Source: Lunularia cruciata (taxonomy: Eukaryota; Streptophyta; Marchantiopsida; Lunulariales; Lunulariaceae). From it: a stretch of 64,000 nt of DNA. Location: the NCBI GenBank assembly GCA_948567375.1, contig OX419760.1, positions 61,500,911 to 61,564,910 on the forward strand, written 5' to 3'. The position numbers and the translations under genes were made by a program. Positions 10,677 through 21,286 of this stretch are shown piece by piece; position 1 is the first letter of the stretch; the number at the start of each line of letters is the position of its first letter. The notes under the pieces were generated by a model, which was given only the letters and a program-made list of their open reading frames with translations, had not been told where the DNA came from and made no database searches.

Positions 10677-10684
10677 TATAAATA
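10677..10684 (+). promoter_or_regulatory. TATA box of the chromovirus 5' LTR
   Basis: TATAAATA, conserved at 19651-19658 in the 3' LTR and, reversed, at about 41944-41951 in the solo LTR. Confidence 0.7.
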
Positions 10685-10787
10685 CCAAAGCCGAAGCTCA
10701 TGCTAGGCATTCAGAGTTTTCCCTCATTCAAGTGTCCCAATGTGAGTTTCCATTCTCCTATTTCTCCTCGGTTTTGGTCTTTTACAT

Positions 10788-10800
10788 TGGTATTAGAGCA
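10788..10800 (+). other. Primer binding site (initiator Met tRNA)
   Basis: TGGTATTAGAGCA directly after the 5' LTR (one spacer base) matches the plant TGGTATCAGAGC site with one C-to-T change. Confidence 0.85.
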
Positions 10801-11050
10801 GGAATGGGATGGATGGAATTTATGGACCACCAAATCCACTTCCGCCAAACCATTGGGACTTTCATGTCCAGATATTACCAAAGCATCATTTCACACAATT
10901 CATCATCTCACGCTTTGGGTAGAATTTTCTACATATGATCACCGTGTCAGAGGAACCCTTGATACTTCCAGTTGTAACTTATGGAGAACGTGTTGTATCT
11001 ATGTGTTAATCAACTAGATAAATTGAGGGTAGTGGAATAGAGTAGTAGCA

Positions 11051-11960
11051 ATGGTGGCAATACCGGATGTTATCTTTGCAATGCAACAACAAATCGAGCA
11101 TCTTCCTTGATTGTTGGATGAACGAGACCAGCAACGACAAGAACAGATAGACAGAGCGCCAGTTCAAGATGGAGAAGATCACATTCGATTTCCAAAACCC
11201 AAGGTGTTTGAAGGCAAGAGTCTTCCAGGCACAGTGGAGAATTTTATGTTTGACTGTGAACATTACTTTGAAGCCACCAATCTTCAAGATGAGCGGAAAC
11301 AAATTCTCTTGGCTTCTAGCCAATTGGATGGCATCGCAAAACTTTGGTGGCGATTCCGAGTAGAAGAGCTTAACAACAAATTATTACACCGATTTTCACA
11401 TGGGCAGAATTCAAGGATGCAATACTTGGTCGATTTCAGACTATAAATGCCACCCGAGTTGCACGAGATAAATTGGTGGAGTTGAGGCAGATTGGCTCAG
11501 TGAGAAGCTACATCACACAATTTCAGAATATCATCATGCAAATTCCAAATATCCAAGAAGGTGAAGTTTTGGATTGATTTGTGCAAGGATTGAAGTCACG
11601 AACTAGATTGGAGGTGACCATGTGAGAGCCACAGAACGTAGAAGAAGCCATGCAATTGGCTGAGCGTTTTGATTCCTTAGTTGTGACAACTTGGTCTTGA
11701 CCTCGACCTACGCAAAACCTGCCATTACCACGAGTGGAAGAACCGGTACCAATGGAGATTGATGCTATCCAACAAAGACCACATGGCACAATAGATAGAG
11801 ACAGATTATGACAAAATGGAGGTTGCTTTTATTGTCAACAAGTTGGACATCACATTGCTGAATGTCCACTTAGGAATGGGTGACCTTGACAAGTTGCCTA
11901 GATGGAGTTTGTGGAACAGAATGATCAGGGAAACAAAGAATCCCAGCAGGAGATTTCAAG
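11051..11960 (+). pseudogene. Chromovirus gag
   Basis: The Gag core includes RFPKPKVFEGKSLPGTVENF, LLASSQLDGIAKLWW (the conserved gag helix ending in a Trp pair) and a run around RRLQTINAT-like sequence. The zinc knuckle CFYCQQVGHHIAEC (11824-11865) is an intact CX2CX4HX4C. At least six stops are present (for example at 11107, 11576, 11620, 11698), almost all TGA where an Arg codon CGA is expected. Gag packages the RNA genome into particles. Confidence 0.8.
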
Positions 11961-11975
11961 CCGCCTACTAGGAGC

Positions 11976-12461
11976 TTGATTGGTTCCAATGGGATTGAAG
12001 GCTCGACCTATGCAAGTTTGCTTCACTTGCAAGGTATGATATCTAATTGGGGTTGTAGGATTTTGGTTGATTTTGGAAGTTCAGAGAATTGCATATCTAT
12101 GCAAGTAGCAAAGGAATTGGGTATCCTTATCAAGCCAGTGATTGGAAGTAGTTTGATGATGGCGGATGGTAGACAAGGTTCTGCATTCTGCACCTCACAT
12201 CCTGTTACCTTCAAGATTGGGAAGGAGTATTTGGAGTGTATGAGGTTGGTAGTGGCACCTCTACACTATGATATCATTTTGGGTCTACTTTGGCTTGAAC
12301 ATCATAAGGTTCAATTTGATTGGACCCGACGTCAAATTCAAGTACAACACCAAGGTAGGAATTTCCGATTAGGTTGTCTGGCACCTCTGAGTAAGACACC
12401 TAAGAATAGTCAGTCCCAAGATCGGAAGTTTGTTGAGAAGGTAGCCATAGAGCAAATCTAG
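11976..12461 (+). pseudogene. Chromovirus aspartic protease
   Basis: ILVDFGSSENCIS is the active-site loop; the usual Asp-Ser/Thr-Gly has become Asp-Phe-Gly. Downstream, DIILGLLWLEHHKVQFDW matches the 'ILGxxWL' strand typical of plant gypsy proteases. The same region recurs in a decayed - strand copy at about 45546-45737. After 12461 the frame passes through a two- to three-fold repetition of a 60-bp unit (about 12410-12590, [18 protein letters not shown]). Confidence 0.8.
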
Positions 12462-12506
12462 AAGGGAGATGAGTCCCAAGATAGGAAGTTTGCCAAGAAG
12501 GCAACC

Positions 12507-13126
12507 ATGGAGCAAGCTTGGAAGAGAGATGAGTCCCTAGAAGGGAAGTTTGTTAATGAAGCAGCCATAGAGCAAGCTTTGGAGGAAGATAAGTCTGTAT
12601 TCGTGGTGTGGATCAAGCCGATTGCACAAGAACAATCTGAGGAGGGCCAAGTGCCGCATCAAGCAACGGTTGATTGGATAGTTCAGGAGTTTGCAGATGT
12701 GTTTCCGGATGATCTGCCAAAGGGATTACCCTCTGATCAAGGTATGCCCTTCAAGATTGAGTTATTGCTAGGGAGTACTCCAATGAGTAGACCAATCTAT
12801 CGGCTCTCACCAAAGGAGTTGGAGGAGTTGCGAACAACACTTATAGAGTTCTTGGAGAAGGATTTCATACAACATAGTACCTCTCCATGGGGAGCACCGG
12901 TACTATTTGTTCTAAAGAAGGATAGAGGACTTCATTTTTGTATTGATTACCGTGGGCTTAATAAGCAAACCGTGAAGAATGCATATCCCTTGCCTCGGAT
13001 CAACAACCTGCTTGACCACTTAAGTGGAGCACGCTACTTTTCCAAGCTGGATCTTTGTAGCGGCTATTGGCAAATTCCTATTGAAGGAGAGGACGTGCAA
13101 AAGACTGCCTTTCGCACAAGGTATGG
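12507..13126 (+). pseudogene. Chromovirus reverse transcriptase, part 1
   Basis: RT fingers and palm: [59 protein letters not shown] and [20 protein letters not shown] (first catalytic Asp), ending KTAFRTRYG at the M1 insertion. The frame is open throughout this stretch. It continues at 16899. Confidence 0.9.
13122..13126. repeat. 5-bp target-site duplication of M1 (TATGG, left)
   Basis: TATGG recurs at 16899-16903; excising M1 with one copy restores the RT codons for TRYGHFEW. Confidence 0.9.
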
Positions 13127-16100
13127 TGTGACAACCCAACAAATATCACTTTTGCGGTAATCAGGTAAGTAAAGTTTGTTCCCGCAAAGATACGAGTCAG
13201 AAATGTCCAAATACGAAGCAAACAGTAACAATGTAGTTCTTCTTGGTTGCGTCTTTAATCTCTCAAGTAGAAACCACACCCAGAAGAGAGTAACAAGCAC
13301 TGACTCGCAGTCTTGTCACAAATTAACACTCCATAATCACAAATCCTTCAATTCTTTCCAAACAATCTTGATTGTGATGATTCAGGCTCTCCCAAAAATG
13401 GCACCTCACTGCAAAACAACTTCGCCTCAGAATTGTGTTCCACCCCTCCACTGAAGGCACAACTTCCTCGATCAAAATTGCTTCACATCAACTTTGCACT
13501 GCATTCACAAATGCAGAATACCACCAACACTACAATTCCTCTCAGATCTGTCAAGGCATTGCTTCGATTGCACTTCACTTAGGATCAAACACATAGAATG
13601 AAGATCAAGGCTGTGGAATCCAACATCGAACAAGCACTTTGACTTGCACTTCGAATTTCTCCAAACACTCACAAACACAATTGTGAAATTGATACTCGGA
13701 ATCAAGCTCAAGCGACGAGCACTGCTTCACAGCACTTCGCTTTATCTATTCTCAGAAATAATGAGCACTGAACAACAATTTCCTGCAATTGCCTGTAAAT
13801 AGTGAAGCAATCGACAGTTCTAACAACTATACCGTTCTACAACAACTGTTCTAACCTGTAGATCCAAAATGACAATGCACCTCTTCATATCTGCCTCTTC
13901 AAATCTCAAATCGGTTACTAATCCAATCCGATGTCTACTTCTTCCTCGGCTTTCAAACCTGAACCCAAAGTAATCTTACTTCCTACTATCTTTTCCTTGG
14001 GTTTCAGATCTCCTACATCTTCTACCAGATCCAGCAATTCTCTTTCTTGATCTGAAATTGCACTAGTGGGTAGTCTATCTAACTCTTCATCTTTCGACCC
14101 ACTCTTCCCTAATGTCTCTGAGGGCAACTCCAAAGACATTTGGATTCCTATGTTATCTACCTCGGATTTTGCCTTAACATCCTGCCAAAGCTTTTCTAAC
14201 TCTATTCTCACTAAGTCTAATCTAATCGCAATATTGTCTTCTACCTCTAATATCTTCCTATCTACACGAGTTCTCAATTTAATCAACAAGGCGTTCATCT
14301 TGGTGTCTTTTGCTTGTCTTCGCCTCGTCTCCTGCACCAACAATTTCAACTCGTGCAGTCTCGTCTCTTCAATTCAAACGTTGGCCTCTGTACTTAACAT
14401 CGCGTTCACTTTGAGGACTATTTCCTTCAATGGCTCCAATCTTGTCTTGCGTTCTCGTTCCTGATCTGCAAGCCAGTCCTCTCTGTACATCGCCAATTCT
14501 TCTTTGAATTTGGCCTTCATCACTTCCTTCTCTTTCTCCTTCTGTTCAACCTTCTCTTCCTGATTACGAAGTAATTCTTGTAATCTCTCTTCTTCTCTAT
14601 ATCTCGCAGCCAACTCTCGTTGCCAGAGTTGCTTCTTCTCCTCCATACTCTCCATCACTCGATTGAGCTCTTGATCCTTTGATGCTACCCTTGCCATAGC
14701 ATGGATAAGTTCTACTCTTGAATCAGCAAATTGATGCTTCAAGATTTTGTGCTCCGCTACCTATCTCTCCCGTGCGATGTCACTCTTCCTCGCAAGATCT
14801 TCTCGATAACTCACTTCTCTCTTCAAGTCTTTGATTACCTGACTTCTCTTGACTACTTTTGCTTGCAGTACTTCTCTCTCTTCCTCACCTCAGGTTATAC
14901 TCTTCTTCAACTCCGAGTTTTCTTCTTCTAATCTTGATAAGACCTGCAACACAGTCTTTACCTCTGGACAAGTAGAATGCATCTCTTTCTTCTTCTTCTC
15001 CATCTTCACCAACAGCAAGCATACTACCGTCTGCAGGTAATCTACTCCATTACTGGCAACTTCGTCCTCCCGCAAAGTGGTCTCTCTTCTTTCCTTGTGT
15101 TCTCCCGATACTTGCCTTCTTCTCTAGAATCTTCGTATCGGGATTGATGCCTCACTGCCCAAGCTTTCTTCTACCTCTTCCTTCACTCTACTCGGTCCCG
15201 CTTCACACTTTGCCTTACATCTCGAGCGAATTCCTCACTGTACTGCAATCTTCTTCTCCTTGAGCACTGGTACTTTGTCTTCCAGCGCCGCATTGTCTTT
15301 GGTTTCTACTTCGGCTTGCATTTCTTCTTCGTATTCTTCAGCCGCTGGTACCGATGTCATCTCTCCTCCTTCTTCACTGTCATTGCTTGTATCTCCACTC
15401 TGCAATGTCAGCTCAGGTTCCTCCTCACGTTCCGAGTCCTCCGTCTTGAGCTCAGCTTTTCCTTCTGAGTCTTCATCTTCTGACTCAATCACCACCATTC
15501 CTCGCTTGGGTTATTTTTCTGCATCTTCCGAGGTTTCTTGTTTTCTTCGGCTTCTGCTTGCCGAGTTCTCTTCTTCGTCAGGGTACTTTCAACGACCTCC
15601 ACGTTCTTCCCTGTCTTCGCGTAGTAATTGTCTGTGCTCCGGATTTGGAGAATGTATTGTTGCTCCTCCGCGTCGACTTCTCTTCTCAAATCAGGATGGA
15701 AATGAGACACCATTCTATTGCGCCAAATTGAGCAAATTTAACCCGAGGTAAAAATGTGCTGCAAATGATACAATGTAGTGTGGAGGCGACTTATCCCACA
15801 GATTCCACACCATCTGCCTCGTTCTTCCGTGAAAGCACCTTGCCTAATTGATTGGTTCTCCAGCAAATAACTTGTGAAAGAACACCGCTTGGTGTTTCAT
15901 CACATAGGTAGTTCTCTCCGGCTTCAGGATGGCCATTAGTGCACTCACAATTCCTCTCCTCACAGGGTCTTTGTAGCTCTCAACTTTGTACCCATTCTTT
16001 GTCCTCTTCGACGAGAAGGCATCTCTCACCTCCTGTGTTTCTTGGGCTATCTCTCCTTTCCCCAAGAACGTGGCTCCCTGCTCCGAACCCGCCTCCTTCC

Positions 16101-16898
16101 CGAGTACGAGTCTCCAATCCAACTCTATCCAGCAAGCCGGATTTCCTCTCTTCCCTTCTTCCTTGGGACCATCGAGACATTTACTCTCGATGATTTCTGT
16201 CATGAATCCTGGAAAACTTACGTTCCAGTTCCATGCCAGAAAAGTGATCCGAAGTCGGCTCAAGACTTTGATCCTCGCTACTATATCTAATCTCCGAATT
16301 GCATGATTTCTCACTACAAATTTGGACTTCTTCTTCCCTCCTCCCATCTCTTTTGCTTTCTTACTATCTCTTGATTTCTCTCTCGCGACTTCTTCCTTGC
16401 GCACTAACACGAGTCCAACTCTATTTCCCTTTCCCCGATCACTTGCAAGACGATTCCTCAACGGCAAAGGAAAATTGCTCAACATTTTGTTGTTGCAATT
16501 TCAATTTTTATAGAGTTGCACTTCTTTGCCTTCCATCACTTTGAGTTTCTACGGAGAAATCACACCTTCGGCATGCACCTATCACTGTCAATCAACCTTC
16601 GCGCGTATGAGCCGCTAGTTTTGAAATGGCCCCTTCTTGAATTTCTTGCCCCGACGAAAGGTTGTTAGACTGTCTTTGCCTCGGGTTGAGCTCCCCCCGA
16701 GCCGAAGACAATTTACTTTGTATTGTATGCTGACACGGCATTTCCGAGTACTTCGCCTTATGACCCGAAGTCACTTTACTTCGGGTTTCATCCCGAAGAC
16801 AATTTTCTTCACCTTCTTTGGCCATACAGGCGCAATCCGACTTCTCTATACACTTCTTCTCCTTTATTTTGAAAAAAACAAAAAATGTGGGCACCACA
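13127..16898 (-). mobile_element. M1: complete 3772-bp M-family element without LTRs
   Basis: M1 is bounded by perfect TATGG duplications inside the RT codons. Sense (-) strand starts TGTGGTGCCCACATTTTTTG and ends GGGTTGTCACA, so it has TG...CA ends. The first and last several hundred bases show no direct repeat, and only about 4 to 7 bp of inverted similarity. One long interrupted coding region runs from 16485 to 13918; no integrase, RT or transposase motif is visible. M2, without its nested solo LTR, is 3780 bp with the same ends, so this is a discrete family with defined full length. Confidence 0.85.
13918..16485 (-). pseudogene. M1 coiled-coil gag-like protein (about 850 codons, interrupted)
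   Basis: The start MLSNFPLPLRNRLAS at 16485 is conserved in M2 and P2. Residues about 1-330 form a globular domain with conserved blocks ITFLAWNWNVSFPGFMTEII, KSYKD-like repeats, AVFFHKLFAGEPIN, FHPDLRREVDAEEQQYILQI. A basic Lys/Arg stretch (possible nuclear or nucleic-acid signal) follows, then a Glu/Asp/Ser-rich acidic region (15498-15235), and long heptad-rich coiled coils (15075-14374, for example ELNRVMESMEEKKQLWQREL). The C-terminal domain ends DIGLD. A few stops and frameshifts break it. No family is recognised; by position and layout it could be a structural (Gag-like) protein, which is inference. Confidence 0.65.
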
Positions 16899-17575
16899 TA
16901 TGGACATTTTGAGTGGAGAGTTCTACCATTTGGAATCACTAATGCTCCAGCAGTCTTCATGGATCAGATGCATCAGGTGTTGGATCAGTTCGTGGTAGTG
17001 TTCTTAGATGATATCTTAATCTATAGTAGGACAGAGGCTGAACACAAGAATCATGTGTGAGAAGTCCTAAGACGACTACGACAGTGGAAATTTTACTGCA
17101 AGAAGTCAAAGTGTGCTTTTTGGCAGAAGGAGGTTACCTTCTTGGGTCATAAGATCTCATCAGAGGGGATCAAGATAGAAGAAGAGAAGATCAAGGCCAT
17201 TACTGATTGGCCTACCCCAAAGGATGCTACAGAAGTACGAGCATTCAATGGATTGGCCAGTTTTTACCGACGGTTCATCCACTATTATGCTCACGTGGCT
17301 GCACCATTGACTGACCTCTTGGGAAAGAACTCGAGCTTCCAATGGACCACCAAGCATGAAGAAGCATTCCAAAAGTTAAAGCATATGGTGTCTTCAAGAC
17401 CTATTCTTCAACCATATGATCCTCAACTACCTTGTGTGGTTGATTTTGATGCTTTTAACTTTGCAATTGGAGCTGTGTTGCAACAAGAATTTCTAGATGG
17501 ACTACATCCTATTGCCTTTGTGTCTCGCCAACTAAATACAGCTAAAAGAAATTACTCTGCTTGAGATCAGGAACA
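16899..17575 (+). pseudogene. Chromovirus reverse transcriptase part 2 and RNase H
   Basis: Resumes [18 protein letters not shown], then [13 protein letters not shown] (catalytic Asp pair) and GHKISSEGIKIEEEKIKAI. The thumb and connection block AFNGLASFYRRFI leads into RNase H, starting CVVDFDAFNFAIGAVLQQE. The RNase H family normally reads Thr-Asp-Ala-Ser here. A TGA at 17563 replaces the Arg of the 'SARDQEQLA' helix. RT copies the RNA genome into DNA and RNase H removes the RNA strand. Confidence 0.88.
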
Positions 17576-19110
17576 ACTTGCAATGGTATATGCCACCAAG
17601 GTATGGAGACATTATCTCCTGGGGAAACAAGTGATCATGCAAACTGATCACAAACCATTGTTGCAGACCTTACACTTGGAGCACATGAAGAGTCGGCATC
17701 ATCGTGGGAAGAGCAACTCCAATTGTTGGACATCAAACTTGAGTACAAACTAGGTCGGTTCCATGTCATCCCCGATGCTCTATCATGACGACCTGATTTG
17801 AAGGATCTTCCTCTCATCACGGCGGCAATTATAACGGTGTCTATTGACCCTAAGGTCCATAATGAGTTTCAATCAGCTCTACAACAAGATCCCTTCTTCC
17901 AAATGGTACACGGTCGTCTGACAACACGTGACAAGGAGTACAACACCTTCTCTTTCAAAGAAGGCCTTTTATTCCATGCAGACCAGATCTATGTTCCAGC
18001 CAAAGGTGATCTTTGACTTGTGCGCCTTCAAGAAGCCCATGATTTACCAATAGCTGGTCACATGGGAGTGGACAAGACCTTGGGCACCCTCCAACGCTAA
18101 TGGTGGTGGCCCAACATGACACGAGATGTTTGAGACTTTGTTCAATCATGTGAAAGTTGCCAACGGAACAAGGCCAGCAACCAGAAGCCGAGTGGACTCC
18201 TTCAACCACTTGCCATTCCATCCGCTCGTTGGGAGCATGTGAGCTTGGATTTCATCACATCCTTGCCAAAGACAAAACAAGGACACACCGCAATTGTGGT
18301 GTTTGTGGATAAGCTTAGTAAGCAAATCTACTTGGCACCAACCTGTGATACCGTGGATGCTCCAACCTTAGTGCAAATCTAGTTCGACAATGTCTTCAAG
18401 CATCATGGGATGCCACGTGTACTCATCTCCGACCGAGATCCTCGATTTACCAGGAAGTTTTGGCAAGCACTCTTCCAAATACTTGGCACCAAGCTTGCTT
18501 TATCCATGGCCTATCATCCTCAAACTGATGGACAAACCGAATGCACCAATCGTACATTGGAGGATATGTTGCGGGCCTTTGTCAATGTCCACCATACCAA
18601 CTGGGATGAATGTCTTACAGCTGCAGAATTTGCCTACAACAATTCTAAAGAGGCAAGCACCGGATTTTCTCCCTTCTTTCTCAATTTTGGCCAAGATCCG
18701 TTTGTTCCAGATTCTCTTCTTGCTCCCCCTCCCTCTCAGGTTCCTCATACTTCTACATTCTTGACCACTATATCCCAATCTCTCCAACAAGCCAAATCTC
18801 ACCTCCTTGTTGCTCAAAATCACCAAAAACAATATGCGGACCATCATCGTCATGATCTCACCTTTGAAGTTGGTGATAAAGTCATGCTATCCTCTAGTAA
18901 CCTCTCTCTCTCACTTGATACCCAAATTTCTAAACTTGCTCCTAATTGGATATGACCCTTTGATATCACCCACATTATCTCTCCTATTGCTTATTGACTT
19001 GCCTTACCTTGTCACATGCGTATCCATCCTGTCTTTCATGTTTCTAAGTTGAAACCCTTTGTTCCTAACCCTTCTTCCTTTTCCTCTCAAGTCCAACCTC
19101 CCCCTCTTCA
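17576..19110 (+). pseudogene. Chromovirus RNase H end and integrase
   Basis: RNase H ends with IMQTDHKPL. The integrase zinc finger (HMGVDKTLGTLQR ... SCESCQRNKA) has two stops. The catalytic core shows HVSLDFITSLPK (first Asp), VLISDRDPRFTRKFWQALF (second Asp) and HPQTDGQTECTNRTLEDM (Glu). The frame 18410-18955 is open, followed by HPVFHVSKLKPFV-type sequence after a stop. Integrase inserts the cDNA copy into chromosomes. Confidence 0.87.
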
Positions 19111-19124
19111 TATCCCTATCAATG

Positions 19125-19320
19125 ATCATGAGGAGTATGAAGTTGATTGTATCCTTGCGCGTCACCATATTCAATGAGGCCGTCGCCAACATACGGAGTA
19201 CAAGGTCCTTTAGAAAGGGTATCCCCTTCATGATGCCACATGGGAACCTCTTTCTCACCTCCAGAATGCACAGATGACCATCAAGGACTTTGAAGCTTTA
19301 TTGGCTACGAGGATGTCACC
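19125..19320 (+). pseudogene. Chromovirus C-terminal chromodomain
   Basis: EEYEVDCILARHH, then a stop, TEYKVL, a second stop, then KGYPLHDATWEPLSHLQNAQ gives the chromodomain fold signature (EYEVE-I ... YLVKWKGYP...TWEP). The two stops fall where homologues have charged or Trp residues. This domain targets integration to particular chromatin and defines the chromovirus group. Confidence 0.8.
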
Positions 19321-19327
19321 AACTAGC

Positions 19328-19339
19328 GGCGGGAGAATA
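19328..19339 (+). other. Chromovirus polypurine tract
   Basis: GGCGGGAGAATA lies immediately before the 3' LTR start TGTAAC, as needed for plus-strand priming. Confidence 0.7.
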
Positions 19340-19762
19340 TGTAACAATATGGAGTTTAGAGACGAAGTTAGTCGGGCTTACAAAGTAGAGAATAAGACAA
19401 AATAGCCTAGAATATTCTAGAAGTATCTAAGAAACTTCTTGGGAAGCTTCCCAACTAGTTAACTTGCGCCCTAAGCAGGTAGCTTCTAGAAGGAAGCTTC
19501 TAGAAGCTTCTAACTAGCTTAGCTTGCACGCCAAGTAGGCGGCTTCTAGAAGGAAGCTTCTTGAGAAGCTTCCTAGTTAACTTGGCTTGCACTCCAAGAA
19601 AGCGGCTCAAGGAAGCTTCTTGAGAAGCTTCAAGAGTCTTGTATGCTACCTATAAATACCAAAGCCAAAGCTCATGCTAGGCATTTGGAGTTTTCCCTCA
19701 TTCAAGTGTCCCAATGTGAGTTTCCATTCTCCTATTTCTCTCTTCGGTTTTGGTCTTTTACA
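19340..19762 (+). repeat. Chromovirus 3' LTR (423 bp)
   Basis: Same ends as the 5' LTR. Twelve bases longer because one TTCTAGAAGC-type unit is present that the 5' LTR lacks (around 19493-19510). Other differences are nearly all transitions. Confidence 0.9.
19493..19510 (+). promoter_or_regulatory. Four-unit heat-shock element in the 3' LTR
   Basis: GAAGCTTCTAGAAGCTTC is four perfectly spaced alternating GAA/TTC units. Another three-unit site (GAATATTCTAGAA) is at 19410-19422. Confidence 0.6.
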
Positions 19763-21286
19763 AAAGTGGAATGAAGGAGAGAAGGCAAGTAGGGTTTTCC
19801 CGCAAGAATGGAAGAGTGCAACCTTGGACAGGAGTGAATTTTTGAGTTAGACAGGTCTATGCATGAGAGAAGGAAAGTAGGGTTTTTTTTGCAAGAATGG
19901 AGAAGTGCAAGCTTGGACAAGAGTGAATTTTCAAGTAAGAGAGGTCTGTGCAAGAGAGAAGGCAAGTAGGGTTTTCTTGCATGAATGGAGGAATGCAAGC
20001 TTGGACAGGAGTGAATTTTTGAGTTAGAGAGGTCAGTGCAGAAGAGAAGGCAAGTAGGGTTTTTCCCACAGGAATGGAGGAGGGCAAGCTTGGATAGGAG
20101 TGAATTTTTGAGTTAGAGAGGTCAATGCAGAAGAGAAGGCAAGTAGGGTTTTTCCCACAGGAATGGAGGAGTGCAAGCTTGGATAGGAGTGAATTTTTTA
20201 GTTAGAGAGGTCAGTGCAAGAGAGAAGGAAAGTAGGGTTTTTCCTCTAAGAATGGAAGAGTGCAAGCTTGGACATGAGTGAATTATTGAGTTAGAGATGT
20301 CAGTGTAGGAGAGAAGGCAAGTAGGGTTTTTCCTGCAGGAATGGAGGAGTGCAAGCTTGGACATGAGTGATTTTTTGAGTTAGAGAGTTCAATGTAGGAG
20401 AGAAAGCAAGTAGGGTTTTCCTGTAGGAAGTGAGGAGTGCAAGCTTGGACAAGAGTGAATTTTTGAGTCAGAGAGGTCTGTGCAGGAGAGAAGGCAAGTA
20501 GGGTTTTTCCCACATGAATGGAGGACTGCAAGCTTGGATAGGAGTGAATTTTTGAGTTAGAGAGGTCTGGGCAAGAAAAAAGGCAGTAAGTTCTCCCGTA
20601 GGAATGAAGGAGAAGAACCTTGGACAAGAGTGAATTTTTGAGTTAGAGAGGTCAGTGCAGGAGAGAAGGCAAGTAAGGTTTTTCGGCATGAAGGGAGGAG
20701 TGCAAGCTTGGACAGGAGTGCATTTTTGAGTTAGAGAGGTCTATGTAGGAGACAAGGCAAGTAGGGTTTTTCTTGTAGGAATGGAGGAGTGCAAGCTTGG
20801 ACAAGAGTGAATTTTCAAGTTAGAGAGGTCTGTGTAGGAGAGAAGGCAAGTAGGGTTTTCTCACGGGAAGAGAGGAGTGCAAGCTTGGACAAGAGTGAAT
20901 TTTCAGGTTAGAGAGGTTTGTGCAGGAGAGAAAGCAAGTAGGGTTTTTCCCATAGGAATGGAGGAGTGCAAGCTTGAACAAGAGTGAATTCTTGAGTTAG
21001 AGAGGTTAGTGCAAGAGAGAAGGCAAGTAGGGTTTTCTTGCATGAATAGAGGAGTGTAAGCTTGGACAAGAGTGAATTTTTGAGTTAGAGAGGTCAGTGT
21101 AGGAGAGAAGGCAAGTAGGGTTTTCCTACCTGAAGGGAGGAGTGCAAGCTTGGACAGGAGTGCATTTTTGAGTTAGAGAGGTCAGTGCAAGAGAGAAGGC
21201 AAGTAGGGTTTTTCTCACAAGAATGGAGGACTTCAAGCTTGGACATGAGTGAATTTTGGAGTTAGAGAGGTCTATGCAAGAGTTGG
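19763..21286. repeat. Minisatellite of about 88 bp, about 17 copies, within E1
   Basis: Each unit holds GTGCAAGCTTGGACA, GAGTGAATTTTTGAGTTAG, AGAGGTC and GCAAGTAGGGTTTTTC. AAGCTTGG recurs about every 88-90 bp from 19905 to 21240. Unit length is not a multiple of three throughout, and the - strand open frames across it are repeat artefacts. Confidence 0.85.

Larger units (their letters stand above)
10376..10786 (+). repeat. Chromovirus 5' LTR (411 bp)
   Basis: Begins TGTAACAATATGG and ends TTTTACA. A TATA box (TATAAATA, 10677-10684) lies about 300 bp in, placing the transcription start near 10710. The U3 part is dense with alternating GAA and TTC triplets in heat-shock-element spacing, for example GAATATTCTAGAA at 10446-10458. 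Homologous copies are the 3' LTR, the solo LTR at 41840-42250 and a diverged LTR at 46974-47350. Confidence 0.9.
10376..19762 (+). mobile_element. Chromovirus-type Ty3/gypsy retrotransposon with both LTRs, interrupted by M1
   Basis: Two direct LTRs (10376-10786 and 19340-19762) enclose gag, protease, RT, RNase H, integrase and a C-terminal chromodomain. A Met-tRNA type primer site follows the 5' LTR, and a polypurine tract GGCGGGAGAATA precedes the 3' LTR. M1 (13127-16898) sits inside RT with a TATGG duplication. The frame carries more than ten stops, mostly TGA or TAG where the conserved residue is Arg or Gln. Flanks (AGAAGA and AAAGTG) do not form a clear target duplication. The LTRs differ by roughly a dozen changes, mostly transitions, plus a 12-bp indel. 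Confidence 0.88.

Noticed and set aside
13127-16898. M1 as a cut-and-paste DNA transposon
   Set aside because: Inverted similarity at the ends is only a few bases, TG...CA ends with 5-bp duplication fit integrase products better, and no transposase motif is present. Not fully excluded.
19732-20689. Overlapping - strand ORFs of 73-114 codons with repeated LLSCTDLSNSKIHSCPSLHS-like sequence
   Set aside because: Produced by the 88-bp minisatellite, which is stop-poor on that strand; unit length varies, so no frame is maintained.
19763-21286. Regularly spaced repeats resembling a CRISPR array
   Set aside because: Plant nuclear context, 88-bp head-to-tail units without unique spacers, no cas genes.
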